DNA from: Nocardia sp. CDC159
GTDB lineage: Bacteria > Actinomycetota > Actinomycetes > Mycobacteriales > Mycobacteriaceae
Direction of reading: 5' to 3'
DNA: 64,000 nucleotides
Assembly: GCF_023740735.1 (NCBI RefSeq)
Contig: NZ_JAMRXH010000002.1
Span: forward strand, 62,001 to 126,000
The position numbers and the translations under genes were made by a program. The notes below the pieces were generated by a model. That model did not search any database, was not told where the DNA came from, and saw nothing but the letters and a program-made list of their open reading frames with translations. Of this stretch, positions 51,935 through 61,040 are shown piece by piece; within the stretch, counting starts at the first letter, position 1; the number at the start of each line of letters is the position of its first letter.

Positions 51935-54454
51935 CTATTCCTGGGCAACCAGTTCCGCGAGCGGGATCTCCTGCGAGGAGCGGCGCGCCACGAACAGCGC
52001 GATCAGCAGCGCCGCGAGGGTCAGCGGCAGGCTCAGCACCAGCAGCGGCACCGGAATCGTGATGGGCGGCAGCAGACCGCTCTGCACCGACAGCGCGCTC
52101 ATCATCGCGGGCATCGCCAGCAGTCCGCCGGGCACCGCCACCACCCAGGCCACCGCCACGATGATGGTCGATTCGATCAGGAGCTGACGGCGCACCGACC
52201 GCCGCCGCCCACCGGTCAGCCGGGTCAGCGCGATGGCGCGTTGCCGTTCGGCCAGGCTCGACGCCAGCGTCGCCGCGCCCACCGCGGTGGCCACCACGAA
52301 CATCACCCACGCGAATGCCTCGAATGCGCTCACCAACCGCCCGGTCAGCGAGACGAAACTCGCCCGCAGACCGGCGTCGTCGATGGTGCGCGCCCGCGGG
52401 TACCGGTCGGCCAGCAGCGACCGCACCTGCCGCTCGACCGCCACCCGATCCGCACCGGGGACCAGATCGAGGCAGAAGGTGTTCACCCCGCTCGCGCCGA
52501 CCAGCAGGCGGAACAGGCCCTCGCTGGCGATCACCGTGCCGCCGTCGGATACCGAATCGTCCACGATCGCGGCGATTCGCACCGTCCGATGCCCGTCGGG
52601 CAGCGGCAGATCCAGCGTGGAACCGACATCCTTGCGCTGGATCCGGGCGAAGTTGGAGGTCACCGCGACGGTGTCGTCGGTCGAACTCTCCAGCACATCG
52701 ACGGGTCCTTCGGTCACCCGCAGCCGGGTGAGTTCGCCCAGCCGCGAGCCGCTCCACGACCACAGCGGATAGCGCGCGCCGTCGATTCCGACACTGGCAT
52801 AGGAGAATCCGTAGGCCGTGCGCACCCCGGGCACCCGCTCGAGTTCGGCGGCCAGCGCCGTCGGCATGGCCTCGCCGGTGAGCAATTCACCGGTGGGCGC
52901 GGCCTGCACGAACAGATTCACCCGCGACCAGCGGTCGACCGAATTGCCGACCTCGTTCTTGATGCTCGTGGACACCCCCGACATGGCGATGGCGGTGACC
53001 ATGGCGACCGCGAAGGTGATACTCAGCGCCGCGTTGCGCCGCCAGCCCACCTCGAGGTGGCGGCCCACGAACAGCCCGGTCGGCCCCTGCGCGGACCGCC
53101 GCAGCACGGTCCCGGCCAGCACCGGGACCACGGTGCACAACACCGCCACCGCATACAGCAGCGGCACCAGCGCGGCCGCCTTCAGCAGGGTCGGGGCCCA
53201 CAGCAGGATCACGATCGCGAGCACCAGCGCCGCGACGGCCGTCAGCATCGGTGTGGTGATCTTCGACGGCGTGACCGCGGCGGTGTTCCGGTTGTTCACC
53301 GCATCGATCGCGGCCACCCGACGCAGTCGCAGCAGTCCGGACAGCCAGGCGAATCCGAACATCACCACCGCACCGCCGAGAGCGCCGAGAACCGCCGGCA
53401 GCCAGGGGAATCCGGGATTGAGCGCCTGCTGGGTGAGGTTGGTGATCTGGGTGGTGAAGGCCGACAACCGGCGGCCGAGCAGCAGTCCGGCGGCCGCGCC
53501 GATGACATAGGTGACCAGCAGGATCGGAATCATCACCGCGCCCGAGCCGAACATCAGATCGCGCGGGCGCGCGCCGAGCAGGCGCAGCCGCGACAGGATC
53601 GGACCGGCATCGGTCAGGACCAGCCGCCAGGTGAGGAACAGCACCACGCTCGCGGTGAGGATCGAGATGGCCGCGAACATGGCCAGAATCGACAGCGGCG
53701 TCTTGAACGTGCGGTTGAAGCCGGAGAACAGATCCGCGGGGTCCTTCACCTGCGCGGCCCCGTCCAGTACGGCCGAAACCGCACTGCGCGTTTCGGATTC
53801 GTCGAACCGGCCCGGCTTCAGCAGCAGCACATCGGTATTCGTCCCCCGCTCGTAGGCCTTGGCCACGTCGGCAATCGGGGCGATCGCCACCGCGCCGCGA
53901 TTGGCGAAGTCCTGGCGCAGCAGCCCGGCCACCTTCCACCGGGCCACCCCGGTCGTGGTGGCCACGGCGATATCGTCGCCGGTGCCGATGCCGTGCTCGC
54001 CCGCCCACCGCTCGGCCAGATACACCGCGCCCGGCGTGAGCGACATCCGCCCGTCGGCCAGTGCGACGGCCGAGGGGTCCAGCATGCCGGGCAGCATCGG
54101 ATCCACGCCGAGTACCACGACCGGACGGAACCGGCCGTCGATGTTCAGTTCGGTATTGGCCACCACCATGCGCGAGGTGGCGGCCCCGCCGGAGGCCGCG
54201 GCGATCTTGGCAACCATGTCCTCGGACATCCCGGCCTGCGCCTGCGCCTCGACGGCAATGGTCCCGTCCGCCACGCCCTGCACCGGCGCATTGCGAATCG
54301 CGCCCATGACGGTGGCCGCGAGCAGCAGCACCGCCGTGGTCAGCATGATGCCGCCGATACCCGCGACGATCGCGGCGATGAGCCGGATCGGCCGCCGCCA
54401 CCAACCGCGGGCCAGGGCGCGAGCGACCAGCGTGGTCGAGCCCGAACTACTCAC
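51935..54454 (-). CDS. ABC transporter permease, FtsX/MacB-like (two FtsX domains)
   Basis: This 839-residue membrane protein has an N-terminal helix (about 20-45), an extracytoplasmic domain, a first FtsX block of three helices (about 250-400), a central linker of helices, a second extracytoplasmic domain, and a second FtsX block near the C-terminus. This is the MacB/LolC-like duplicated layout of actinomycetes. It likely works as a mechanotransmission exporter for lipids, peptides or natural products, powered by the ATPase encoded upstream. The GTG start overlaps the ATPase stop by four bases. The longer open frame to 54991 lies over the ATPase gene and was rejected. Confidence 0.9.
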   Translation of the reverse strand: MSSSGSTTLVARALARGWWRRPIRLIAAIVAGIGGIMLTTAVLLLAATVMGAIRNAPVQGVADGTIAVEAQAQAGMSEDMVAKIAAASGGAATSRMVVANTELNIDGRFRPVVVLGVDPMLPGMLDPSAVALADGRMSLTPGAVYLAERWAGEHGIGTGDDIAVATTTGVARWKVAGLLRQDFANRGAVAIAPIADVAKAYERGTNTDVLLLKPGRFDESETRSAVSAVLDGAAQVKDPADLFSGFNRTFKTPLSILAMFAAISILTASVVLFLTWRLVLTDAGPILSRLRLLGARPRDLMFGSGAVMIPILLVTYVIGAAAGLLLGRRLSAFTTQITNLTQQALNPGFPWLPAVLGALGGAVVMFGFAWLSGLLRLRRVAAIDAVNNRNTAAVTPSKITTPMLTAVAALVLAIVILLWAPTLLKAAALVPLLYAVAVLCTVVPVLAGTVLRRSAQGPTGLFVGRHLEVGWRRNAALSITFAVAMVTAIAMSGVSTSIKNEVGNSVDRWSRVNLFVQAAPTGELLTGEAMPTALAAELERVPGVRTAYGFSYASVGIDGARYPLWSWSGSRLGELTRLRVTEGPVDVLESSTDDTVAVTSNFARIQRKDVGSTLDLPLPDGHRTVRIAAIVDDSVSDGGTVIASEGLFRLLVGASGVNTFCLDLVPGADRVAVERQVRSLLADRYPRARTIDDAGLRASFVSLTGRLVSAFEAFAWVMFVVATAVGAATLASSLAERQRAIALTRLTGGRRRSVRRQLLIESTIIVAVAWVVAVPGGLLAMPAMMSALSVQSGLLPPITIPVPLLVLSLPLTLAALLIALFVARRSSQEIPLAELVAQE

Positions 54455-55155
54455 GCGCCCACCCGCTCTTCGCTGATCCGCCCGTCGACGAGCCGGATGA
54501 CGTGATCGGCCTCGCCCACCAGATCCAGATCGTGGGTGACGATCACGCCCGCGGAATTGTGCTGGGTCACCAGCTTCCGGAACAGCCCCATGACGATCCG
54601 CCCGTTCTCGGAGTCCAGCGCCCCGGTCGGCTCGTCGGCGAAGACGATCGCGGGCTCGCCGACACAGGCGCGCGCGACCGCCGCCCGCTGCGCCTCGCCA
54701 CCGGATACCACCGACGGCCAGGCCGACACCCGATGCTCGAGCCCGACCTCGGCGAGGATCTCCTCGGCTCGCCGCAGTGCCTGTCTGGGCTTGGCGCCGC
54801 CGAAAATCAATGGCGCGGCGACATTCTCGGCCAGCGTCAGCGACGGCACGAGATTGTCCTTCTGCAGGACGAAACCCAGCCGGGTGGCCCGCAGCCGCGA
54901 CATCTCCGTCTCGTCGTACGCCTCGAGATCGCGGCCGAGCAACTGCACGGTCCCCTTGGTCGGCCGGTCCAGCCCTGAAAGCAGATTGCACAGCGTGGAT
55001 TTCCCGCTGCCGCTCTTGCCGACGATCGCCAAGATCTCCCCGGAGCGCACCGTCACACTGCAGTCCTGCACCGCGTGGACGGTGACCTCACCGGCCAGGA
55101 AATCCTTGCTGACCGTATCGGCCTCGACCACGACAACTCGATCCGTCATAGACAT
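54451..55155 (-). CDS. ABC transporter ATP-binding protein, LolD/MacB type
   Basis: This 234-residue ATPase has Walker A GKSGSGKST (46-54), Q-loop LQKDNLVPSL, signature VSGGEAQRAAVARA, Walker B IVFADEPTGALD and an H-loop in VIVTHDLD. Length and motifs fit the LolD/MacB/FtsE group that pairs with FtsX-like permeases. It lies 27 bases after the UbiA gene and overlaps the permease by four bases, so the three genes form one operon. The cargo may be the UbiA product. Confidence 0.94.
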   Translation of the reverse strand: MSMTDRVVVVEADTVSKDFLAGEVTVHAVQDCSVTVRSGEILAIVGKSGSGKSTLCNLLSGLDRPTKGTVQLLGRDLEAYDETEMSRLRATRLGFVLQKDNLVPSLTLAENVAAPLIFGGAKPRQALRRAEEILAEVGLEHRVSAWPSVVSGGEAQRAAVARACVGEPAIVFADEPTGALDSENGRIVMGLFRKLVTQHNSAGVIVTHDLDLVGEADHVIRLVDGRISEERVGA

Positions 55156-55182
55156 ACCTTCCTGAAGGCCGCGCGGCCGGGG

Positions 55183-56124
55183 TCAGTGCAGCACAACGAG
55201 ATTGACCACGACCAGCAGGGCGATCCCCAATTCGTGGATGCGACGCCCGTACTGCCTGGCGAGCAGGGGATCGCGGGCGGCGAAACCCTTCCGGAATTGC
55301 ACGAGGCGCAGCGCGTACACCGGGATCAGCGCCACCGCGTACCACCAGGACACCGACGTCGCCAACGCAAAACAGATCACGATCACCGGCTCGGCGACGG
55401 ACAATATGGCGACGATTCGTTTGTAACCGCGTTCGTCGGTGGTGGTGGCCAGATTCAATCGCCCATTGCTGCGATCGACCTCGAGGTCGTTCATATTCGA
55501 ATACGCCGATACCAGCACCGCCCACAGACCGATCAATACCGCCTGCATGACCGCGACCGCGGCGAGCGTGCCGGAGAAAAGGGTGTAGAACACCGCGACC
55601 GGGAGCCCGAAGCCGAAGAACAGCACCAGTTCCTGACCACCGATACGGCTGAGATTCAACCCGTAGGAATACTGCACGCACAGCAGAATCGCGATGAACG
55701 AGAACGCGATCAGCCACACCGGATGATGCGGCGCCAGCAGGAAGCCCACGAACACCAGCACGCCCCCGACGATCGCGGTCGACCACGCGCACCAGCGGGC
55801 CTCGTCGAGTTCCAGCTGACCGGTGATCAGCGGTTTGGACTCGGCCTTGCGCAGGTAGCTCGGGTTGCCGAGGTAGTTGCGGGCATCCGAGCCGTCCTTG
55901 AATCCGGTGATGTCGTCGAACGACGCGGTGGCGTGGTGAACGAGAAAGTAGCCGAGACTCAATGCCACGAAGACAACCCAGTTTCGGCCGTCGCTCAATA
56001 TCTCGGTGGGCAGCAGTGAAAGCCCGGCGAAAATGAAGAGATGCGGATCGAAGAAATACAGATTTCCCAGCCGTGCATAACCGCGCAGCTTATCCGGTCC
56101 CAGCGCCGTCGTATTCATGCCCAT
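55183..56124 (-). CDS. UbiA-family prenyltransferase
   Basis: This 313-residue membrane protein has about eight or nine helices. Two aspartate-rich motifs typical of UbiA enzymes are visible: FDDITGFKDGSD near residues 69-80, and SNMNDLEVDRSNGR in the second half. They bind Mg2+ and the prenyl diphosphate. The acceptor could be a quinone-like, aromatic or sugar-lipid compound. I chose ATG 56124 because GGAGG lies five bases upstream; ATG 56118 is close behind. Being first in an operon with an ABC exporter, it probably makes a lipidic product that is moved across the membrane. A link to the cluster at 27-48 kb is possible but unproven. Confidence 0.85.
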   Translation of the reverse strand: MGMNTTALGPDKLRGYARLGNLYFFDPHLFIFAGLSLLPTEILSDGRNWVVFVALSLGYFLVHHATASFDDITGFKDGSDARNYLGNPSYLRKAESKPLITGQLELDEARWCAWSTAIVGGVLVFVGFLLAPHHPVWLIAFSFIAILLCVQYSYGLNLSRIGGQELVLFFGFGLPVAVFYTLFSGTLAAVAVMQAVLIGLWAVLVSAYSNMNDLEVDRSNGRLNLATTTDERGYKRIVAILSVAEPVIVICFALATSVSWWYAVALIPVYALRLVQFRKGFAARDPLLARQYGRRIHELGIALLVVVNLVVLH

Positions 56125-56308
56125 GCGCACCTCCTGGCGATCGCGGCCCGCGCGGCTGCGACCGCCGTATTTTCGCAAACTTCGCCCCCTACACCCCATG
56201 ACAGTTGATTGCCAGTTGCCGACCAGGGGCAATTTCCTGCTAGTGTCCGGCCGCGGGGGCGATGTATAGCGTTATCAGCCGGGCGAAATGCGAAGAGGTG
56301 GTTTGCAG
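56125..56308. promoter_or_regulatory. Divergent promoter region, UbiA operon versus LVIVD gene
   Basis: Within these 184 bases ATTGCC (56208-56213) and GGCAAT (56228-56233) form an inverted repeat. A TTGCCG/TAGTGT pair (56216-56221 and 56241-56246, 19-base spacing) could be a plus-strand promoter. Neither is strong enough to be sure. Confidence 0.35.
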
Positions 56309-57859
56309 ATGCGGTCTCGTTCGATGCCTGGCTGTCTGGTGGCGGTGGGGATGGTGCTCGCGGCGGCCGTCCTGCCCGCGCCCGTGACGAGCGCGCAGGA
56401 CGATCTCGCGACATTCACCGAGGTGGGTACGGAGTCGGTTCCGACCGCCCGCTGCGGACCCGGATCGTCGCCCGAAACCGGTTTGCAGGGCGATGTTCCC
56501 GCCGAGGACCGCGACAGCGGACGCAGTAAACAGGGCTACCGCTGCAATGCCTCGTTCGTCGGCGGTTTCCAGGGCACCGGCGGCGGCATGCTGTCGGTGA
56601 CCTTCGAGCACTGCTCCTATACCGGCACGTTCTTCCCCGGCGAGGTGCTGCGCGGCGACGGCGGCGTCCAGGTCCTGGACGTCTCCGATCCCGCGAATCC
56701 GGTGCACACCGCGACGCTGCGCGAACCGGCCATGGCGGGCGGCACCTTCGAGACGTTGAAGGTCAACAAGGCCCGCAAGCTGCTGGCCGCCTCCTCGGTC
56801 CCGCTGGGCATCGTCGGCGGCGGCTACTTCTCCATCTACGACATCTCCGATTGCGCGCATCCGCGCCTGCTCAACAAGGCCGCGGGTACCAATATGACGA
56901 TGCCGCTGCCGTTCCTCTCGCACGAGGGCGGATTCTCACCGGACGGCAACACCTATTGGGCCTCCGGCGTTTTCCCGGGCCTGCTGAGCGCGATCGACGT
57001 GTCCGATCCCGCCAATCCGCACATCATCTGGCAGGGCCTCACCGGCGTCGAGGGACACGGTTTCGGCATCAGCCCCGATGGCAACCGGATGTATCTGTCG
57101 GCCTGGGCGGGCATGACGGTGCTGGACATCAGCGCGGTGCAGCGGCGCGACCCGAATCCGCAGGTGCCGCATCTGGGTCACCGGTTCTGGCTGGACGGCC
57201 AGGTCACCCAGCACAGCATTCCGGTGACCTACAACGGCCATCCCTACACCTTCACCCCCGACGAAATCGGTTCCGGCGGCGTGAAATTGATCGATGTCGC
57301 CGATCCGGCGAAGCTGCGGATCGTCGAGAAGATCAAGCTGGCGATCGATCTCCCGCAGAACATCGATGCGAATGTGCGTTCGTCGCAAGGTGGTTCGGTA
57401 TTGACCTACGATCCGCACTACTGCACGGTCGACCGGCCGGACGATCCGACCGCGCTGGCCTGTTCCTGGTTGTCCTCCGGCATCCGGGTATTCGATGTGC
57501 GCGACCCGGGCAATATCCGCGAGATCGCGTACTACAACCCGCCCGCCCGCACGGGCGAGAACCTGAATCTGGTCAATTCGCCGCATGCCCAGGCGTCGGT
57601 GATCGGCATGCCGCTGCTGAGCTTCATTTCGATCGCCCGCTCGGCGTTCCAGGGCAATGTGAACATCCTCAACCAGCTGTCCTCCCGGGCCGCGCTGTCG
57701 TTCAACGGCGACCTGTCCTCGGACTGGTGCCTGTCGCCGCCGGAATGGCGCGGCACCCAGCTGTGGACCACCTGCAGCGACAACGGTTTCATGGTGATCC
57801 AGCTGGACAACAACGTCTACACACCGCCGCCGAACCAGGAATCGACGGTCGGAGCCTGA
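56309..57859 (+). CDS. Secreted LVIVD-repeat (beta-propeller-like) protein
   Basis: This 516-residue exported protein has an Arg-rich start, a hydrophobic run and a probable cleavage site near residue 29. The mature part contains repeats of the form V-x-V-L-D-V-S-D-P-A-N-P and A-I-D-V-S-D-P-A-N-P (LVIVD type), which fold into a propeller. Several Cys pairs suggest disulfides outside the membrane. ATG 56309 has GAGGTGG seven bases upstream; a start at 56288 is less likely. It is followed after one base by the DUF305 gene, so they are co-transcribed. Function unknown; extracellular binding is likely. Confidence 0.85.
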   Translation: MRSRSMPGCLVAVGMVLAAAVLPAPVTSAQDDLATFTEVGTESVPTARCGPGSSPETGLQGDVPAEDRDSGRSKQGYRCNASFVGGFQGTGGGMLSVTFEHCSYTGTFFPGEVLRGDGGVQVLDVSDPANPVHTATLREPAMAGGTFETLKVNKARKLLAASSVPLGIVGGGYFSIYDISDCAHPRLLNKAAGTNMTMPLPFLSHEGGFSPDGNTYWASGVFPGLLSAIDVSDPANPHIIWQGLTGVEGHGFGISPDGNRMYLSAWAGMTVLDISAVQRRDPNPQVPHLGHRFWLDGQVTQHSIPVTYNGHPYTFTPDEIGSGGVKLIDVADPAKLRIVEKIKLAIDLPQNIDANVRSSQGGSVLTYDPHYCTVDRPDDPTALACSWLSSGIRVFDVRDPGNIREIAYYNPPARTGENLNLVNSPHAQASVIGMPLLSFISIARSAFQGNVNILNQLSSRAALSFNGDLSSDWCLSPPEWRGTQLWTTCSDNGFMVIQLDNNVYTPPPNQESTVGA

Positions 57860-57860
57860 T

Positions 57861-58529
57861 ATGCGACTCGCCTCGAACAGGTGGCTGCTGGTACCGGCCC
57901 TCGGACTCGGGGTGCTGCTACTACTGGTGATGGGCGCGGCGCTGCGGCCGCTGATGTGGTCGCAGACCCCCGACGGCGCTGACTGCGTGCGTCTGACCGA
58001 CGCGGAAATCGGCTTCGCCCAGGACATGTCGGTTCATCACGAGCAGGCGGTCTTCCTCGCCCAGAACCTCGACAAGGGCGCCGACGCCACGGTCGTGACG
58101 ATAGCCCAGCAGGTCACCGCCACGCAGATCCAGGAGATCGGCACCATGCGCGGCTGGCTCATGCTGCTGGAAAAGCCGCTGCGCCCGGAACATCCGATGG
58201 CGTGGACGCATCCGGTGCGGGCCGGGCACGGGTCGGCCCACGCCCAGGACGGCAGCGCGCCACCGGGGACGATGCCCGGCATGGCCAGTTGGGACGAGAT
58301 CAACGCCCTGTCCCGATTGAAAGGGCGCGATGCCGAAATCCGCTTCCTGCAGTTGATGATTCGACACCATCAGGGCGGGATCGATATGGCCCACAATGCC
58401 CTGCCGTTGCTGCGCTCGGCCGCGATCGAGCGCATCGCCCAGGGCATGATCGGGGATCAGACCCAGGAGGTCGGTTACATGATCATGCTGCTGCAGCAGC
58501 GCGGCGGCAGCATCCTGCCCTACCCCTGA
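57861..58529 (+). CDS. DUF305 domain protein, membrane-anchored
   Basis: This 222-residue protein has an N-terminal membrane anchor (about 8-28) and a four-helix DUF305 domain outside the membrane. Two copies of the signature are visible: MSVHHEQAVFLA and MIRHHQGGIDMA, with paired His and Met residues that could bind copper. DUF305 proteins are ferritin-like and often linked to metal handling. It pairs with the secreted LVIVD protein, suggesting a shared envelope role. It converges on the AhpD-like gene with six bases between. Confidence 0.9.
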   Translation: MRLASNRWLLVPALGLGVLLLLVMGAALRPLMWSQTPDGADCVRLTDAEIGFAQDMSVHHEQAVFLAQNLDKGADATVVTIAQQVTATQIQEIGTMRGWLMLLEKPLRPEHPMAWTHPVRAGHGSAHAQDGSAPPGTMPGMASWDEINALSRLKGRDAEIRFLQLMIRHHQGGIDMAHNALPLLRSAAIERIAQGMIGDQTQEVGYMIMLLQQRGGSILPYP

Positions 58530-58535
58530 GTTCGC

Positions 58536-59081
58536 TCACGCGGGGCGCGACTCGGGCAGGGCGCACACCATGCCGTCGGCCATCCCGGTCGCGCGCACAC
58601 CCAGCGCCTGATTGATCCGGGCGCGCTGATTCTCCCAGGCGATCGCGGCCGCGAGCTCGGCGAGCTGGGCCTTCGACAGGTGCGTCAGCAGCTGCTCGCG
58701 CAGCTCGGCGATGCCGGTGGCCGGGGTGAGCGTGACCGCCTCGGCATAGGCCAGCACCAACTTCTCCAGCTCGGAGTAGGCGTCACTGGTCTTGTACTTC
58801 GGCAGATCCAGGATCTGCTGCTCGGTGAGCCCACCCGAATTCGCCAGCGCCGAACCGATATCCAGGCAGTACTCACAGTTGATCATGCCCGCGATCTTGA
58901 GCTCGGCCAGCTCCTTCAGCTTCGGATCCAGCCGGTTGGCGAACAGCAGCATCGTCTCGAAGAACAGCGTGCTCAGCAACAGCTGCGGGCGGCGAATCAA
59001 CCACCCCACCAGATCCGTCCGATTTCGCCGCGCCGATCCGAACGCCCGCATGTACTGCCAAATCCGTTTGATAGCCCGCAT
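58536..59081 (-). CDS. AhpD-like/carboxymuconolactone decarboxylase family protein
   Basis: This 181-residue all-helical protein has the AhpD redox motif NCEYCLD (Cys69 and Cys72) followed by a helix with GSALANSGGL. Family members reduce peroxides through the CxxC pair or decarboxylate lactones. The CxxC favours antioxidant activity. I chose ATG 59081, with AGGA upstream; a longer frame to 59120 would add 13 residues. It is transcribed alone and divergent from the HSP90-like gene. Confidence 0.87.
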   Translation of the reverse strand: MRAIKRIWQYMRAFGSARRNRTDLVGWLIRRPQLLLSTLFFETMLLFANRLDPKLKELAELKIAGMINCEYCLDIGSALANSGGLTEQQILDLPKYKTSDAYSELEKLVLAYAEAVTLTPATGIAELREQLLTHLSKAQLAELAAAIAWENQRARINQALGVRATGMADGMVCALPESRPA

Positions 59082-59240
59082 GCTCGTGCATCCTTTCCGA
59101 GCTCCAGTACCAAACCCCACCGAGCTTCATCCTACGAGCGGGTCAAGTACCCTCCGCCCCCGGTTCCAGTGGCTGTCGTCGGGCCCGTGAAACTCGGGAC
59201 AATCACTTGTTCTCGTTCTACCGGGAGTTCGGAGGCATTG

Positions 59241-61040
59241 GTGGAACAAGCGTTTCAGGTCGATCTGCGCGGAATCGTCGACCTGCTCAGCCACCATCTC
59301 TACGGCAGTCCGCGGGTGTATGTGCGGGAGTTGCTGCAGAACGCGGTGGATGCCGTCACCGCTCGGCGGGAGCTGGCCGCGGAAGCGCCGGGGCGGGTGT
59401 GGATCGAAACCGCCGCGACCACCGGCGACGGCAGTATCCGCGTGCACGACAACGGCATCGGGCTGTCCGAGCCCGAGGTGCACGCGCTGCTGGCGACCAT
59501 CGGGCGCAGCGGTAAGCGCGACGATCTCGGATTCGCGCGGCACGAATTCCTGGGGCAGTTCGGAATCGGGCTGCTGTCGTGCTTCCTGGTGGCCGATCAG
59601 GTCCGGGTGCTCACCCGGTCGGCGCGGGGCGGGGCGACGGTGGCGTGGACCGGATCGGCCGACGGGCGGTACCGGGTGGCCGCCGCGACCGAGCAGCGCG
59701 CCGAACCGGGCACCACCGTGATCCTGGCTCCCCGGCAGGGCATGGAACAGTGGGTGGCCGGCGATACGGTCACCGAATTGGCGGGATTGTTCGGCGGCCT
59801 GCTGCCGCTGGAGGTCACGGTGGACGGGTGCGCCGTCACCGCGGGTGAACTGCCCTGGCGGGCAGCGCATTCCACACCGGCCGAGCGGGGGGCCGCGCTG
59901 TCCGCCTACGCCGAGCAGACCTTCGGCTTCACGCCGCTGGCGACGATCGATCTGAGCTGCGCCGAGGCCGGGCTCACCGGGGTGGCCTTCGTCCTGCCCC
60001 ATCCGGCCAATCCGGCCGCCCGGGCCGGGCACCGGGTCTACCTCAAGCGCATGCTGATCGCCGAGGCCGTCCCCGGCCTGCTGCCGGACTGGGCCTTCTT
60101 CGTCCGCTGCGTGGTCGACTCCACCGAACTGCGCCCGACCGCCAGCCGCGAGGCCCTGTACGAGGACGATCTGCTGGAGGCCACCCGGGAGGCCGTCGGC
60201 GGACAGCTCCGCGACTGGCTGGTGGAACTGTCGGCCTCCGATCCGGGCAGCCTCGCGACCTTCCTGCGCATCCACGACCTGGGCGTGAAGGCGCTGGCCC
60301 TGCACGACGACGATATGCTGCGCCTGGTGGACCGGTGGCTGCCGGTGGAGACCAATGCCGGTCGCATTCCGCTGGCCGAATTTCGGCGTCGCTTCGGGAC
60401 TTCGGTGCGCTACACCCCCGCGGTGGAGGAGTTCCGGCAGCTGTCGGCCGTCGCCGCCGCACAGGGCCTGGGCCTGGTGAACGGCGGCTACACCTACATC
60501 TCCGAAATTCTCGACCGACTGTCCCGGATCGACCCGGACGTCCTCGTCGAGCGCCTGGATCCCAGCGAGCTGGCCACCCGCTTCGACCTGCTCGATCCGG
60601 TCACCGAGCTGGCGCTGCGCCCACTGCTCGACACCGCCCAGCGCGCCCTGGATCGGCTCGACTGCGAGGTGGTGCTGCGGGCCTACGACCCGCCCTCGCT
60701 GGCGGCGCTGTATCTGCTCGACCGGGAGACCCAGCACCGGGCCGAGCTGCGCGCCACCCGGGCCCTCGCCGACGACCTCTGGTCGGATGTGCTCGCCGCC
60801 TTCGACACCGGGCCGGGGCCGGACCGCCCCCAGCTGGTGCTCAATCATCGAAATCCTTTGGTGCGCAGGATCTCCGGCATTACCGAGCCGCGGCTGGCGA
60901 CGATGGCGATCGAGGCGCTCTACGTCCAGGCGCTGCTGCTCGGCCAGCATCCGCTGCGCCCGGCCGACACCGCCCTGCTCAACCGATCCTTCGCCGGGCT
61001 GCTCGACTGGGCCGTGCACGACACCGAGGGCCACCGCTGA
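59241..61040 (+). CDS. HSP90-family protein
   Basis: This 599-residue chaperone-like ATPase has the HSP90 N-terminal GHKL pocket: catalytic Glu30 and Asn34 in RELLQNAVDA, DNGIGL (70-75) and GQFGIG (105-110). Middle-domain sequence follows (STELRPTASRE), ending well short of the HtpG C-terminal dimer domain. HtpG has about 630 residues, and this branch is divergent from it. I chose GTG 59241, with GGAGG five bases upstream. It overlaps the following TPR gene by one base, so the two proteins are probably made together, with the TPR protein as a cochaperone or client adaptor. Confidence 0.88.
   Translation: MEQAFQVDLRGIVDLLSHHLYGSPRVYVRELLQNAVDAVTARRELAAEAPGRVWIETAATTGDGSIRVHDNGIGLSEPEVHALLATIGRSGKRDDLGFARHEFLGQFGIGLLSCFLVADQVRVLTRSARGGATVAWTGSADGRYRVAAATEQRAEPGTTVILAPRQGMEQWVAGDTVTELAGLFGGLLPLEVTVDGCAVTAGELPWRAAHSTPAERGAALSAYAEQTFGFTPLATIDLSCAEAGLTGVAFVLPHPANPAARAGHRVYLKRMLIAEAVPGLLPDWAFFVRCVVDSTELRPTASREALYEDDLLEATREAVGGQLRDWLVELSASDPGSLATFLRIHDLGVKALALHDDDMLRLVDRWLPVETNAGRIPLAEFRRRFGTSVRYTPAVEEFRQLSAVAAAQGLGLVNGGYTYISEILDRLSRIDPDVLVERLDPSELATRFDLLDPVTELALRPLLDTAQRALDRLDCEVVLRAYDPPSLAALYLLDRETQHRAELRATRALADDLWSDVLAAFDTGPGPDRPQLVLNHRNPLVRRISGITEPRLATMAIEALYVQALLLGQHPLRPADTALLNRSFAGLLDWAVHDTEGHR

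Noticed and set aside
52241-54505. Plus-strand frame of 754 codons opposite the ABC permease
   Set aside because: It is His/Gly/Arg-rich without domains. The permease has clear membrane helices and an overlap with its ATPase.
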